Shown in pieces: positions 15,595-24,013 of a stretch of DNA of 50,312 nucleotides; position 1 is the stretch's first letter, and every line of letters begins with the position of its first letter. A model generated the notes under the pieces. That model was not told the origin of the DNA. It did not search any database and worked only from the letters and a program-made list of their open reading frames with translations. The translations under genes and the position numbers were made by a program. Origin of the DNA: Arthrobacter horti (lineage in GTDB: Bacteria > Actinomycetota > Actinomycetes > Actinomycetales > Micrococcaceae); contig NZ_JAVALS010000016.1 of NCBI RefSeq assembly GCF_030731045.1, positions 1 to 50,312 on the forward strand, read 5' to 3'.

Positions 15595-16587
15595 ATGACA
15601 ACGCAACCCCCTCCCGAACAGTCCCGGCCGAAGACCACGATTCTGGACCTCACCCAGCGTCTGGAAGCCGAAGAGGTACTCTGGTCGACCGCCGAGCTGG
15701 AGGCCCGCGGCATCTGGCATGGTGAACGACGACGGCTGGTGCAGTCCCGCGTGCTCGTGCAGATCCAGCGGGGCGCCTATGCGCGGCGCTCCCATGCGGA
15801 CGGCCTCCGGCGTTCCGAACGCGCCGAGCTCCGGCTGCACGCCCATGCAAAGGTCTATTCGACGCGGCGGAACAGGGGCTTCGTCTACAGCCATACCTCT
15901 GCCGCCCGGATCCATGGCTGCCAGCTCTGGCATGCCGATGAGTTCGTTCACGTGACCTGCAGGTCCCGGACTTCGCCCGGCCGGCTGTGCCCTGCCACGG
16001 TGATGCACCACCTGTCGGTGGCACCGGACGAAACCGACGGGACCGGCTTCGTCGAGTTCACGACGCTTGAGCGGACCGTGGTGGACTGCTGCCGGATTCT
16101 GGATCTAGAGGGATCCCTGGTGATCATGGACCAGGCCCTCCGGCTGGGCGCCGATCGCAAGCTCGTTGAACGCTATGCGGAAAGGCTTCACGGACAGCGA
16201 GGCGTGGTGAATCTGCGGAGCGTCCTGGAACTCGCCGATCCCAAGAGTGAATCCATGGGAGAGACCCGGACTCGGTTCATGCTGTGGCTGCTGAACATGT
16301 CCATGCCGGTCTCCCAGTATGAGGTGATGACCGACCGCGGCCTCCGGCGGCTCGACTTCGCCTGGCCGGACCTCATGGTGGCGCTGGAGTTCGACGGCAA
16401 GATCAAGTACTTCGGGGAAACTCCCACCGATGACGCCATCGCCGAGGAACGGATCCGTGAACGGCGGCTCATGGAGATGGGCTGGATCTTCGTCCGCATC
16501 GATTGGAAGGACCTCGACAACCCCGTCGGAGTGAAGCGTTGGATCCACGCGGCGTGGGCCTCGGCGCGCAGCCGGTCCCGGTCGTGA
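15595..16587 (+). CDS. AbiEi-like wHTH plus DUF559/Vsr-like nuclease-fold protein
   Basis: 330 residues. The N-terminal half (WSTAELEARGIWHGERRRLVQ, then GAYARRS, then SHTSAARIHG) resembles the AbiEi-type antitoxin winged-helix region common in actinobacteria. The C-terminal part (about 250-320) has a restriction-like pattern: D254 in LDFAWPD, then E265-F-D267-G-K269, then RERRLMEMGWIFVRID. This matches DUF559/Vsr-like nucleases with plausible catalytic residues retained. No AbiEii toxin is adjacent. The start is uncertain: ATG 15595 is chosen, with 15550 as the alternative. The gene lies opposite to its neighbours inside the scpB-rluB interval and is bracketed by two long palindromes. Confidence 0.78.
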   Translation: MTTQPPPEQSRPKTTILDLTQRLEAEEVLWSTAELEARGIWHGERRRLVQSRVLVQIQRGAYARRSHADGLRRSERAELRLHAHAKVYSTRRNRGFVYSHTSAARIHGCQLWHADEFVHVTCRSRTSPGRLCPATVMHHLSVAPDETDGTGFVEFTTLERTVVDCCRILDLEGSLVIMDQALRLGADRKLVERYAERLHGQRGVVNLRSVLELADPKSESMGETRTRFMLWLLNMSMPVSQYEVMTDRGLRRLDFAWPDLMVALEFDGKIKYFGETPTDDAIAEERIRERRLMEMGWIFVRIDWKDLDNPVGVKRWIHAAWASARSRSRS

Positions 16588-16597
16588 CCGCGCCGGC

Positions 16598-16670
16598 CCG
16601 TGAAACAGTGGCTTTCCGCTGAAACAGTGGTCTAAACCCACTGTTTCAGCGGAAACCCACTGTTTCACGG
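16598..16670. repeat. 33-bp-stem palindrome, copy 2
   Basis: Arms 16598-16630 and 16638-16670 pair with one mismatch around a 7-nt loop. The inner part is nearly identical to the palindrome at 15431-15505, while the outermost bases differ. It starts 10 bp after the nuclease-like gene, so it could also act as that gene's terminator. Confidence 0.9.
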
Positions 16671-16734
16671 ATAGGACCTCGCGGTGGTGGTCCCGGGGCG
16701 GCACAGTTTCGGCGCACAAGAGGAGCGCCCGCCC

Positions 16735-17316
16735 TTACCTCCCCGGGTAGATCGCCGTGGATTCCTCGAGGTCGGGGAGGAACGGGGAGATCGCGGGAAG
16801 TTCGGCCAGGTCTTTGACCCCGAGCCGTTCCAGGAAGTACGCCGTGGTCCGGTACTGCATGGAGCCGGACTCAGGGTCGGTCCCGGCCTCCTCCACCAGG
16901 CCACGCTGAACCAGGGTCTTCATCACCGAATCCACGTTGACCCCGCGAATCGCCGAAACCCTCGCCCGGGACACCGGCTGCCGGTACGCCACCACGGCCA
17001 GGGTTTCCAGTGCGGCCTGCGTCAGACGGGCCGTCTGTCCGTCCATCACGAACCGCTGCACGGCCTCGGCATGCAGCGGGCGCGAATAGATCCGCCACCC
17101 GCCCGCCAGGTTCCGCAGCTCAAAGCCCCGCACCCGCCCGCCGGACACGCGCCCGCCGGGCGCACCGCCGTCGTACTCCGCCCGCAGCGCCAGCAGCGCC
17201 TCCTCGACCTCCGGCTCCGGCACCTCCAGCGCCGCGGCCAGCTGTGCCGCCGTCACCGGTTCGTCCACCACCATGAGCACAGCCTCCAGAGCGGAGAGCA
17301 GCCCGTCGTCAGCCAT
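16735..17316 (-). CDS. scpB: Segregation and condensation protein B
   Basis: 193 residues. ScpB is the winged-helix dimer of the SMC-ScpAB condensin that compacts and segregates the chromosome. Two winged-helix domains are visible: one in the first ~80 residues (LLSALEAVLMVVDEPVTAAQLA) and one later (TQAALETLAVVAYRQPVSRA, then IRGVNVDSVMKTL). The ATG at 17316 overlaps the scpA end by 8 bp and is preferred over an upstream start lying inside scpA. Confidence 0.96.
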   Translation of the reverse strand: MADDGLLSALEAVLMVVDEPVTAAQLAAALEVPEPEVEEALLALRAEYDGGAPGGRVSGGRVRGFELRNLAGGWRIYSRPLHAEAVQRFVMDGQTARLTQAALETLAVVAYRQPVSRARVSAIRGVNVDSVMKTLVQRGLVEEAGTDPESGSMQYRTTAYFLERLGVKDLAELPAISPFLPDLEESTAIYPGR

Positions 17317-18175
17317 CGGCTTCACCTTCCAGCGAGTCGAAATCGGAAACCTGGGAAGAAATGGCACCAGTCCCCGTCCAACGCACCGTCAGCTCCCCCA
17401 GCGCCTCGGGCTGCTCGAAGGACACCACCTGGTCGCGGAAGAGCTCCAGCAGCGCCAGGAACCTCGCGATCACCACCTGCGCGTCCGGGGCATCCGCCAC
17501 CAGGGCCCGGAAGCTCAGCTGCGCCTCGGCCTGCAAGCGCAGCGCCAGCAGCTCCGCCTGCTCCCGGACGCTCACGGGCGCGCTGTGCAGATGCTCCACA
17601 CTCACCGAAGGCGGCACCGATTCCGCACGCGGCGCCAGAGCCTTCGCGGCCAACGCGGCGAACTCGTCCGGCCCGTGCTTCCACACCAATTCCGGCAGCA
17701 GCGCCGCGAAGTGCGGCTCCAGGGACACCAGCCTCGGGAACCGCAACGCCTCCTGGGTCAGCTCCTCACCCAGCCGCGCCGCAACCTCCTTGAACGCCTT
17801 GTACTGCAGCAGCCGCGCGAACAGCAGGTCCCGCGCCTCCAGGACGGCCAGGTCCTCCTCCGGGTCCAGCTCGCCCGCCGGCAGAAGCCGCGCCGCCTTG
17901 ATGTCCAGGAGGGTCGCTGCGATGACCAGGAACTCGCTCGCCTCATCCAGCGCCCACTCCTCCCCCTGCTCCTGCAGGGCACGGATGTACGCGATGAACT
18001 CGTCCGTCACAGTGGCCAGCGCCACCTCGGTCACGTCCATTTCCCGCTTGGAGATCAGGCTGAGCAGCAGGTCGAACGGCCCGGTGAAGTTCGTCAGCCG
18101 GACTTGGAAACCGACGACGACGGCGGCCCCCTCCTCAGCGGGAACGCCCGCCTCGGTGGGAGCCGCCTCAGTCAT
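17309..18175 (-). CDS. scpA: Segregation and condensation protein A
   Basis: 288 residues. This is the kleisin subunit that bridges the SMC heads. The N-terminal signature FTGPFDLLLSLISKREMDVTEVALATVTDEF binds the SMC neck; it is followed by an EFLVIAATLLDIKAARLLP segment and a C-terminal winged helix. The length is normal. The gene lies 17 bp downstream of the parA-like gene and overlaps scpB, so the three form one segregation operon. Confidence 0.96.
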   Translation of the reverse strand: MTEAAPTEAGVPAEEGAAVVVGFQVRLTNFTGPFDLLLSLISKREMDVTEVALATVTDEFIAYIRALQEQGEEWALDEASEFLVIAATLLDIKAARLLPAGELDPEEDLAVLEARDLLFARLLQYKAFKEVAARLGEELTQEALRFPRLVSLEPHFAALLPELVWKHGPDEFAALAAKALAPRAESVPPSVSVEHLHSAPVSVREQAELLALRLQAEAQLSFRALVADAPDAQVVIARFLALLELFRDQVVSFEQPEALGELTVRWTGTGAISSQVSDFDSLEGEADG

Positions 18176-18192
18176 GAGAGCCTCAGCCGTGC

Positions 18193-19095
18193 TTACGGGG
18201 CACCGCCGCGCTCGATGAGCTCCTTGGCCAGCTGCCGGTATGCTTCAGCGCCCGGGTGGTTGCTGGCGTACTGGGTGATCGGCTCGGCGGCCACGGTGGC
18301 GTCGGCGAACTTGATGGTGCGGCGGATGACGGTCTCGAAGACCTTGTCCCCGAACGCCTCCACCAGACGCGTGATGACCTCGCGACTGTGGAGGGTCCGC
18401 GCGTCGTACATGGTGGCGAGCACGCCGTCCACGGTCAGGCGCGGGTTCAGACGGTCCTGGACCTTCTCGATGGTCTCCACCAGCAGTGCCACGGCACGCA
18501 GGGCGAAGAACTCGCAGATGAGCGGGATGATGACGCCGTGCGCCGCGGTCAGGGCATTGACCGTCAGCAGGCCGAGGGACGGCTGGCAGTCGATGAGGAC
18601 CACGTCGTAGTCGTCCTCCACCTTGCGCAGGGCGGTGGCGAGGACCTGCTCGCGGGCTACCTCGTTGACCAGCTGCACCTCGGCCGCGGAGAGGTCGATG
18701 TTGGCGGGCAGGAGGTCCACTCCCTCCACCCCGGTGGGCTGGATGGCGTCCCGGATGTCCGCCTTGCGGTCCATGAGGATGTTGTAGACGGTGAGGTCCA
18801 GTTCGTGCGGATTGGCCCCGAAGCCCGCGGACAGGGCGCCCTGCGGGTCGAAGTCCACCAACAGGACGCGGCGCCCGTATTCGGCGAGCGCCGCGGCCAG
18901 GTTGATGGTGGAGGTGGTCTTGCCGACGCCGCCCTTCTGGTTCACCATGGCGATGATCCTGGCGGGGCCGTGGGAGTCGAGGGGCGCAGGGGTGGGGAAT
19001 TCCCGCAGCGGGCGTCCGGTGGGGCCGAGCCTGACGTCCTCCGCCGTGCCGCCCAGCGTGGTCGTGGAGTGTTCGAGGTTCACGTGACGATCCAC
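18193..19095 (-). CDS. ParA/Soj-family ATPase
   Basis: 300 residues. A deviant Walker A (KGGVGKTTSTINLA, about 54-67), switch regions (VDFDPQGALSAGFG and LIDCQPSLGLLTVNAL) and the overall length fit a Soj-like ParA. About 45 residues precede the Walker A. It is the homologue of the ParA that precedes scpA in many actinobacteria (Rv1708 type), distinct from the origin-proximal parA next to parB. The GTG start is preceded by AGGAAG. No parB is present here. It is likely to assist chromosome partitioning together with ScpAB. Confidence 0.92.
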   Translation of the reverse strand: MDRHVNLEHSTTTLGGTAEDVRLGPTGRPLREFPTPAPLDSHGPARIIAMVNQKGGVGKTTSTINLAAALAEYGRRVLLVDFDPQGALSAGFGANPHELDLTVYNILMDRKADIRDAIQPTGVEGVDLLPANIDLSAAEVQLVNEVAREQVLATALRKVEDDYDVVLIDCQPSLGLLTVNALTAAHGVIIPLICEFFALRAVALLVETIEKVQDRLNPRLTVDGVLATMYDARTLHSREVITRLVEAFGDKVFETVIRRTIKFADATVAAEPITQYASNHPGAEAYRQLAKELIERGGAP

Positions 19096-19191
19096 TTCTT
19101 CCTGCGTCGCTTGATCTTGCCTCCATCCACCCTAACGGTTCCGACACGCGGGAGCGGGGATCTCTTGACAAACCGCCCCCGGTGAGCCTTT

Positions 19192-19214
19192 ACCTTCAAG
19201 TAGAGGGTCAAGGT
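19192..19214. promoter_or_regulatory. Orphan MerR-type dyad
   Basis: ACCTTCA and TCAAGGT arms flank AGTAGAGGG, giving a 23-bp imperfect dyad reminiscent of MerR-family operators. It touches the dctA stop codon and no MerR gene is nearby. It may be a relic or chance. Confidence 0.25.
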
Positions 19215-20560
19215 TAGGCGCGCGAGCCCACTTTCTCTCCCGCGGAATCACCCGCCGGCGCGGCAGCCGAACCGTGCCCGTCCGCCAGCATGGTCGCCTC
19301 GTCGAACGGCAGTTCACCTGCGAGAACGCTGCGGACACGGCCGTTGTCGATTTCCTTGACCCAGGTGCCGATCAGCACCGTGGCCACCGCATTGCCGGTG
19401 AAGTTGGTCAGGGCTCGCGCCTCGGACATGAAGCGATCGATGCCCACGATCACACCCACCCCGCCGAGCAGTTCGGGACGGTGCGCCTGGAGCCCTGCGG
19501 CCAGCGTGGCCAGGCCCGCGCCGGTCACACCGGCGGCGCCCTTGGACGCGATGATCATGAAGACCAGCAGGGAGATCTGCTCCCCCAGGTTCAGCGGCGT
19601 GCCCATGGCGTTCGCCACGAACAAGGAGGCCATGGTCAGGTAGATGGCCGTGCCGTCCAGGTTGAAGGAGTATCCGGTGGGCACTGTCACGCCGACCACC
19701 GGCTTGGAGACGCCCAGGTGCTCCATCTTGGCGATGAGCCGCGGCAGGGCCGCCTCGGAGGAGGACGTGGAGAAGATCAGCAGGTACTCGCGGGCCAGGT
19801 ACCGCATGAGGCTGAACACGTTCACGCCGGCCACCACGCGCAGCAGGCTGCCCAGGATCACCACGATGAACAGGATGCACGTCAGGTAGAACGCCAGCAT
19901 GAGCGTCAGCATCGACAGGATCGCCTTGGGCCCGGTGGCGCCCACCACGGACGCGATGGCTCCGAAGGCGCCCACGGGGGCCACCCACATGATCATGATG
20001 AGCACGCGGAACACGAGCTTCTGCGCGGTACCGATGGCGCTCAGAACCGGCGCGCCGGCCGTGCCCATGCGCTGCACGGCGAAGCCCACCAGGATCGCCA
20101 CCAGCAGGGTCGGAAGGACCGGGATGTCGCCGGGGATCATCCCCAGCAGGAAGTCCACGGTGCTGTCCGAGGCCGCCTTGGCGTTCGGGTTGTACGGGGT
20201 CAGCTTGAGCCCGTCTCCCGGGTGGATGAGATTGCCCACCACCAGGCCGATGGCGAGCGCGAAGGTGGACATGACCACGAAGTAGCCCAGGGCCAGGCCG
20301 CCCACCTTGCCCACGGTCGCCGCCTTGGCGATCGATCCGATGCCCAGCACGATGGTGCAGAAGATCACCGGGGCGATCATCATCTTGATGAGCTTGATGA
20401 ACCCGTCCCCCAGCGGCTTGAGGGACTTCCCCACCTCGGGGAAGAGAACGCCCACCAGCGCACCCAGCACCACCGCGACGATCACGGCGATGTAGAGGTA
20501 GTGGGATGATTCAAGGCGTTTGCCGCGCGCCGCCATTGGCGCCGGATTCCGCTGGGACAT
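19214..20560 (-). CDS. dctA: C4-dicarboxylate/cation symporter (DAACS family)
   Basis: 448 residues. A sodium- or proton-coupled importer of succinate, fumarate and malate in the cytoplasmic membrane. Family hallmarks are the serine-rich reentrant loop STSSSEAALP, the TVPTGYSFNLDGTAIY motif and the substrate-binding helix DRFMSEARALTNFTGNAVAT. About eight membrane helices are evident. It is divergent from a DcuS/DcuR-type two-component system, which probably controls it in response to extracellular dicarboxylates. The methylcitrate genes further on would handle C3/C4 flux. Confidence 0.92.
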   Translation of the reverse strand: MSQRNPAPMAARGKRLESSHYLYIAVIVAVVLGALVGVLFPEVGKSLKPLGDGFIKLIKMMIAPVIFCTIVLGIGSIAKAATVGKVGGLALGYFVVMSTFALAIGLVVGNLIHPGDGLKLTPYNPNAKAASDSTVDFLLGMIPGDIPVLPTLLVAILVGFAVQRMGTAGAPVLSAIGTAQKLVFRVLIMIMWVAPVGAFGAIASVVGATGPKAILSMLTLMLAFYLTCILFIVVILGSLLRVVAGVNVFSLMRYLAREYLLIFSTSSSEAALPRLIAKMEHLGVSKPVVGVTVPTGYSFNLDGTAIYLTMASLFVANAMGTPLNLGEQISLLVFMIIASKGAAGVTGAGLATLAAGLQAHRPELLGGVGVIVGIDRFMSEARALTNFTGNAVATVLIGTWVKEIDNGRVRSVLAGELPFDEATMLADGHGSAAAPAGDSAGEKVGSRA

Positions 20561-20693
20561 GCCTGTGCTCCTTGGGAGTCATCGGAGCGGCCACCGTGGA
20601 CGCACCGTATGCGACCATGGTGGCCGGGCGGGTGACGCAGGTCACCGTTGCGGTCATATTGGTCTCATCGCGCACCCTGGGAAGGACGGAACG

Positions 20694-22412
20694 GTGAAGG
20701 ATCTCCTCTCCCGCTGGGGTACGTCCCGCTGGAGCATCGCGCGCCGCCTCTTCGTGACGAACCTGCTGCTCGTGCTCACCGCCGCGGTGGCTGCGAGCGC
20801 CTTCGCCGCCGTCGACCTCCGCACGCGCAGCTACGACGACGCCGGCCGCCGCACCCAGGCGGTCGCCGCGGCGGTGGCGTCCTCCCCCCTGGTCCTGCAG
20901 GCGTCGTCGTCGGCTGATCCGCCGGCTCTGCTCCAGCCGTACGCCGTGCAGGTCATGGCGCACAGCCACGTCGACTTCCTGACCATCATGGCGCCAGACC
21001 GGACGCGCTGGACCCACGCCAACCCGGCGGAGATCGGCAAGCAGTACATCGGCACGGTGGAGCCGGCGCTTCAGGGCCAGGACTTCACCGAGACCTACAC
21101 CGGCACCCTGGGCCCCTCGGTCCGGACGATCGTGCCGGTCAAGGACCCGTCCGGGAAGGTCCGCGCCATGGTCGCCGCGGGCGTCACGGTGCAGAACGTG
21201 GACTCCGGGATCGCGGTGCGCCTTCTGGCGATCCTGGGTCTGGCTGCGGCCCTGGTGGCGGGCGGTGCCCTGGTGTCCTGGCTCCTGGGCAGATACCTCC
21301 GCAGGGTCACCCACGGCTGGGGCCCCGAGCAGCTGGCGCAGCTCTTCGCCTACTACGAATCCGTGCTCCACTCGGTACGCGAAGGCGTGGTGCTGGTGGA
21401 CACTCACGGCCGCGCTGTGATCTACAACGACCAGGCCGCGGAGCTCCTGGGCCTGGAGACACCGGCGAACGCCGGCACCGCGGGCCCGCGCGCCGGCTGG
21501 GGCGGCCCGGCCCCGTCGGTGGCGGAGATGCCCCTGGAACCCGGCCTGCGGGAGCTCTTCGAATCCGGCCGGGACGCCCGCGACGAGATCCATCTGGCCG
21601 GGCCCCGCCTCCTGGTGGTCAACCAGCAGGCTGCCGTGGAACAAGTCGGCGACGGCCGTGGCAGGGCCCGCCGGCTCGGCACCGTGGCCACCCTGAGGGA
21701 CCGGACGGAGATCGAGTCCCTCGGCTCCGAGCTCGCCACCACACGCACCCTCTCCGACGCCCTCCGCGCGCAGACCCACGAGCACGCCAACCGCCTGCAC
21801 CTGCTGGTCTCCCTCATGGAACTGGGGCGCTCGCAGGAGGCGCTGGACCTGGCGACCCGGGACCTGGAGCTCGGCCAGCGGATGGCCGATGACCTGCTGG
21901 GCGCCGTGGACGAGCCCGTCCTGGCCGCCCTGGTCATGGGCAAATCGGCCGAGGCCCATGAGCGTGGCGTCCGTCTGGAGCTGGCGGCCTCCACCCTGCC
22001 CGCCTCGCTGGAGCTGCCGGTCCAGGACCTCGTGACGATCGTGGGCAATCTGCTGGACAACGCCATCGACGCCGCCGCGGGCACGGACGGCCCCCGCCGG
22101 GTCCTCCTGGGTGTCGCCTCGGACGGCCCGGACGTGATCTTCACGGTGCAGGACTCCGGGCCGGGCATCGCTCCGGAGGAACTGGAACGCGCCTTCGAAT
22201 ACGGCTACTCCACCAAGCCGTCCCGCCACGGCCGCGGCGTGGGGCTGGCACTGGTGCGCCAGACGGTGCGGCGGCTGGGTGGGACACTGGAAGCGGATCC
22301 CGGCCGCGCGCCGTCGTTCGTGATGGACGACGGCGGCCTGGCCGGCGCCCGCTTCACCGTCACGCTCCCGCTGGACAGCGGGAGCCCCGCAACGCCTGGA
22401 GAGCCGTCATGA
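20694..22412 (+). CDS. CitA/DcuS-type sensor histidine kinase
   Basis: 572 residues from the GTG at 20694 (GAAGGACGG upstream). The layout is TM1 at about 18-40, a periplasmic PAS-like sensor (about 41-172, with the HANPAEIGKQYIG and GTLGPSVRTIVPV hallmarks of citrate/C4-dicarboxylate sensors), TM2 (174-198), a cytoplasmic PAS (about 215-340), a SpoOB-type dimerisation helix with phospho-acceptor His362 (THEHANRLH), and an HATPase domain (NLLDNAIDAA, then DSGPGI, then GRGVGLALV). It overlaps the regulator gene by four bases. It is predicted to sense a carboxylate and control dctA. Confidence 0.93.
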   Translation: MKDLLSRWGTSRWSIARRLFVTNLLLVLTAAVAASAFAAVDLRTRSYDDAGRRTQAVAAAVASSPLVLQASSSADPPALLQPYAVQVMAHSHVDFLTIMAPDRTRWTHANPAEIGKQYIGTVEPALQGQDFTETYTGTLGPSVRTIVPVKDPSGKVRAMVAAGVTVQNVDSGIAVRLLAILGLAAALVAGGALVSWLLGRYLRRVTHGWGPEQLAQLFAYYESVLHSVREGVVLVDTHGRAVIYNDQAAELLGLETPANAGTAGPRAGWGGPAPSVAEMPLEPGLRELFESGRDARDEIHLAGPRLLVVNQQAAVEQVGDGRGRARRLGTVATLRDRTEIESLGSELATTRTLSDALRAQTHEHANRLHLLVSLMELGRSQEALDLATRDLELGQRMADDLLGAVDEPVLAALVMGKSAEAHERGVRLELAASTLPASLELPVQDLVTIVGNLLDNAIDAAAGTDGPRRVLLGVASDGPDVIFTVQDSGPGIAPEELERAFEYGYSTKPSRHGRGVGLALVRQTVRRLGGTLEADPGRAPSFVMDDGGLAGARFTVTLPLDSGSPATPGEPS

Positions 22413-23125
22413 ATCCCATCCGCGTCCTGGTGGTGGAGGACGAACCGATCGCCCGGGAGGCCCATCTCGCCTATGTGGCACGGCTGAGCGGCTTCACCGC
22501 GGCAGGGTCCGCGTCCTCGGGGCAGGAGGCGCTCAGGGAACTCATCCAGGCGCAGGAGCGGGGCGAAGCCGTGGACCTGGTGCTGCTGGACATGAACCTC
22601 CCGGACCTGCACGGCCTGGACGTGGCCCGGCGCATGCGCAGTGCCGGGTTCCTGACGGACATCATCGCCATCACCGCGGTCCGCGAGCTGAACGTGGTCC
22701 GCGGGGCGATCGCCACAGGAGTGGTCCAGTACCTCATCAAGCCGTTCACCTACGCCACTTTCGCGGAGAAACTGGAGAACTACCGGGCCTTCCGGGCCAC
22801 ACTGGGCTCCGATGCCCCGTCCGCGGGCGGCTCCTCCCCCGCACCGGTGGACCAGAGCGCCGTGGACCAGGCCTTCGCCACGCTCCGCACACCCGTGGAC
22901 CTGCCGTTGCCCAAAGGCATCTCCGCGGCCACGCTGGCGGCCGTCCGGGAACTCGTCACCGGGGCACCGGCCCCGCTGTCCGCCTCGGAACTCGCGGAGC
23001 TGGCGCAGCTCTCCCGCGTCACGGCACGCCGCTACCTGGAGCACCTGGTGAGCGCCGGCGTCCTGAAGAGCAGCCCGCGGTACGGCACGCCCGGCCGTCC
23101 GGAGAACGAGTATCGTGGAAGTTAG
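22409..23125 (+). CDS. CitB/DcuR-type response regulator
   Basis: 238 residues. The receiver domain (1-120) has the acidic pocket at E10-D11-E12, phosphorylation site Asp61 (LVLLDMNLPD), Thr89 and the lysine in YLIKPFT. A linker follows, then a winged-helix-like C-terminus (LSASELAELAQLSRVTARRYLEHL) as in CitB/DcuR. It starts in an ATGA overlap with the sensor gene. Its targets are likely dctA and its own operon. Confidence 0.93.
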   Translation: MNPIRVLVVEDEPIAREAHLAYVARLSGFTAAGSASSGQEALRELIQAQERGEAVDLVLLDMNLPDLHGLDVARRMRSAGFLTDIIAITAVRELNVVRGAIATGVVQYLIKPFTYATFAEKLENYRAFRATLGSDAPSAGGSSPAPVDQSAVDQAFATLRTPVDLPLPKGISAATLAAVRELVTGAPAPLSASELAELAQLSRVTARRYLEHLVSAGVLKSSPRYGTPGRPENEYRGS

Positions 23126-23216
23126 AGTCCGGTAGCACTTCCTCGCGCCATGGACACGCAAGATCATGCGCGCCTCTGCCCGCCGGCACAGCCAGCGCAT
23201 AGAAAAGTCGACGAGC

Positions 23217-23984
23217 ATGGGAGGCATGCACATCCTGAAACGACGTGCGGAGGCCAGCCCCCTCCACCGCAGACGACCCTGGAGACTCCTGGCGACCCTG
23301 CTGACCGCGACGGCGCTGTCCGCGTCACTCGCGTCCTGCACCGCGGCCCACGGCAGTTCAGCCCTGGGTGCCTTGCCGGAGGAAGCCACCGCCCCCGCAG
23401 CCGACGTGGTGGTGATCGGCGACTCCCTGAGCACCGGGTTCATGACCTCAGTGGATGACGCGTGGCCCACCCTGATCCAGGGCAAGCTCGCGGGTGCCAC
23501 GTCCTCACCGGCGTCGAAAGGCGCACCCCGCTCGCTGTACAACGCGGCGCGGAACGGCGCCGGCTACGTCACGGTGGGCGATCAGGATGAGACGTTCGGT
23601 GATGAGGTCCGCGCCGCGGTGACCAAACAGACCAAGGACGTCCTGTTCTTCGGCTCGGACAACGACCTCGGCCAGGATCCGCAAGCCATCACCAGCGCCG
23701 CGGAGGCCGCACTGGCCCAAGCGCACGCGCAGGCCCCCCAGGCCACCCTGATCGTGGTGGGCCCGCCCTCCTACACGGAGACCCCGGACGCGGCCCTCAC
23801 GGCCATCCGGGACGCCCTGCAGACCGCGAGCAAGGCCGAAGGTGCACGCTTCATTGATCCGATCACCGAGAACTGGATCGCCCCGGACGCCGCGAATCTC
23901 CTGGCCGCCGATGACGAACACCCCTCGGTGCAGGGTCACCAGTTCCTGGCCGGCAAGATGGAGTCGATTCTCGGCATCGGCTGA
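23217..23984 (+). CDS. SGNH/GDSL-type hydrolase lipoprotein
   Basis: About 255 residues. A basic N-terminus precedes a hydrophobic segment ending in a lipobox (SASLASC), so the enzyme is anchored outside the membrane. SGNH blocks are visible: GDSLSTG (nucleophile Ser), the glycine and asparagine blocks around ARNGAGY and GSDNDLG, and DDEHPSVQGH with the catalytic Asp/His. It is predicted to be an esterase or acyl hydrolase on cell-surface or environmental substrates. The start is uncertain (ATG 23166, 23217 or 23226). It is probably independent of the two-component pair upstream (about 90-bp gap). Confidence 0.82.
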   Translation: MGGMHILKRRAEASPLHRRRPWRLLATLLTATALSASLASCTAAHGSSALGALPEEATAPAADVVVIGDSLSTGFMTSVDDAWPTLIQGKLAGATSSPASKGAPRSLYNAARNGAGYVTVGDQDETFGDEVRAAVTKQTKDVLFFGSDNDLGQDPQAITSAAEAALAQAHAQAPQATLIVVGPPSYTETPDAALTAIRDALQTASKAEGARFIDPITENWIAPDAANLLAADDEHPSVQGHQFLAGKMESILGIG

Positions 23985-24013
23985 GGACCCTTCCGATGCC
24001 GGAGGCAGGCCGA

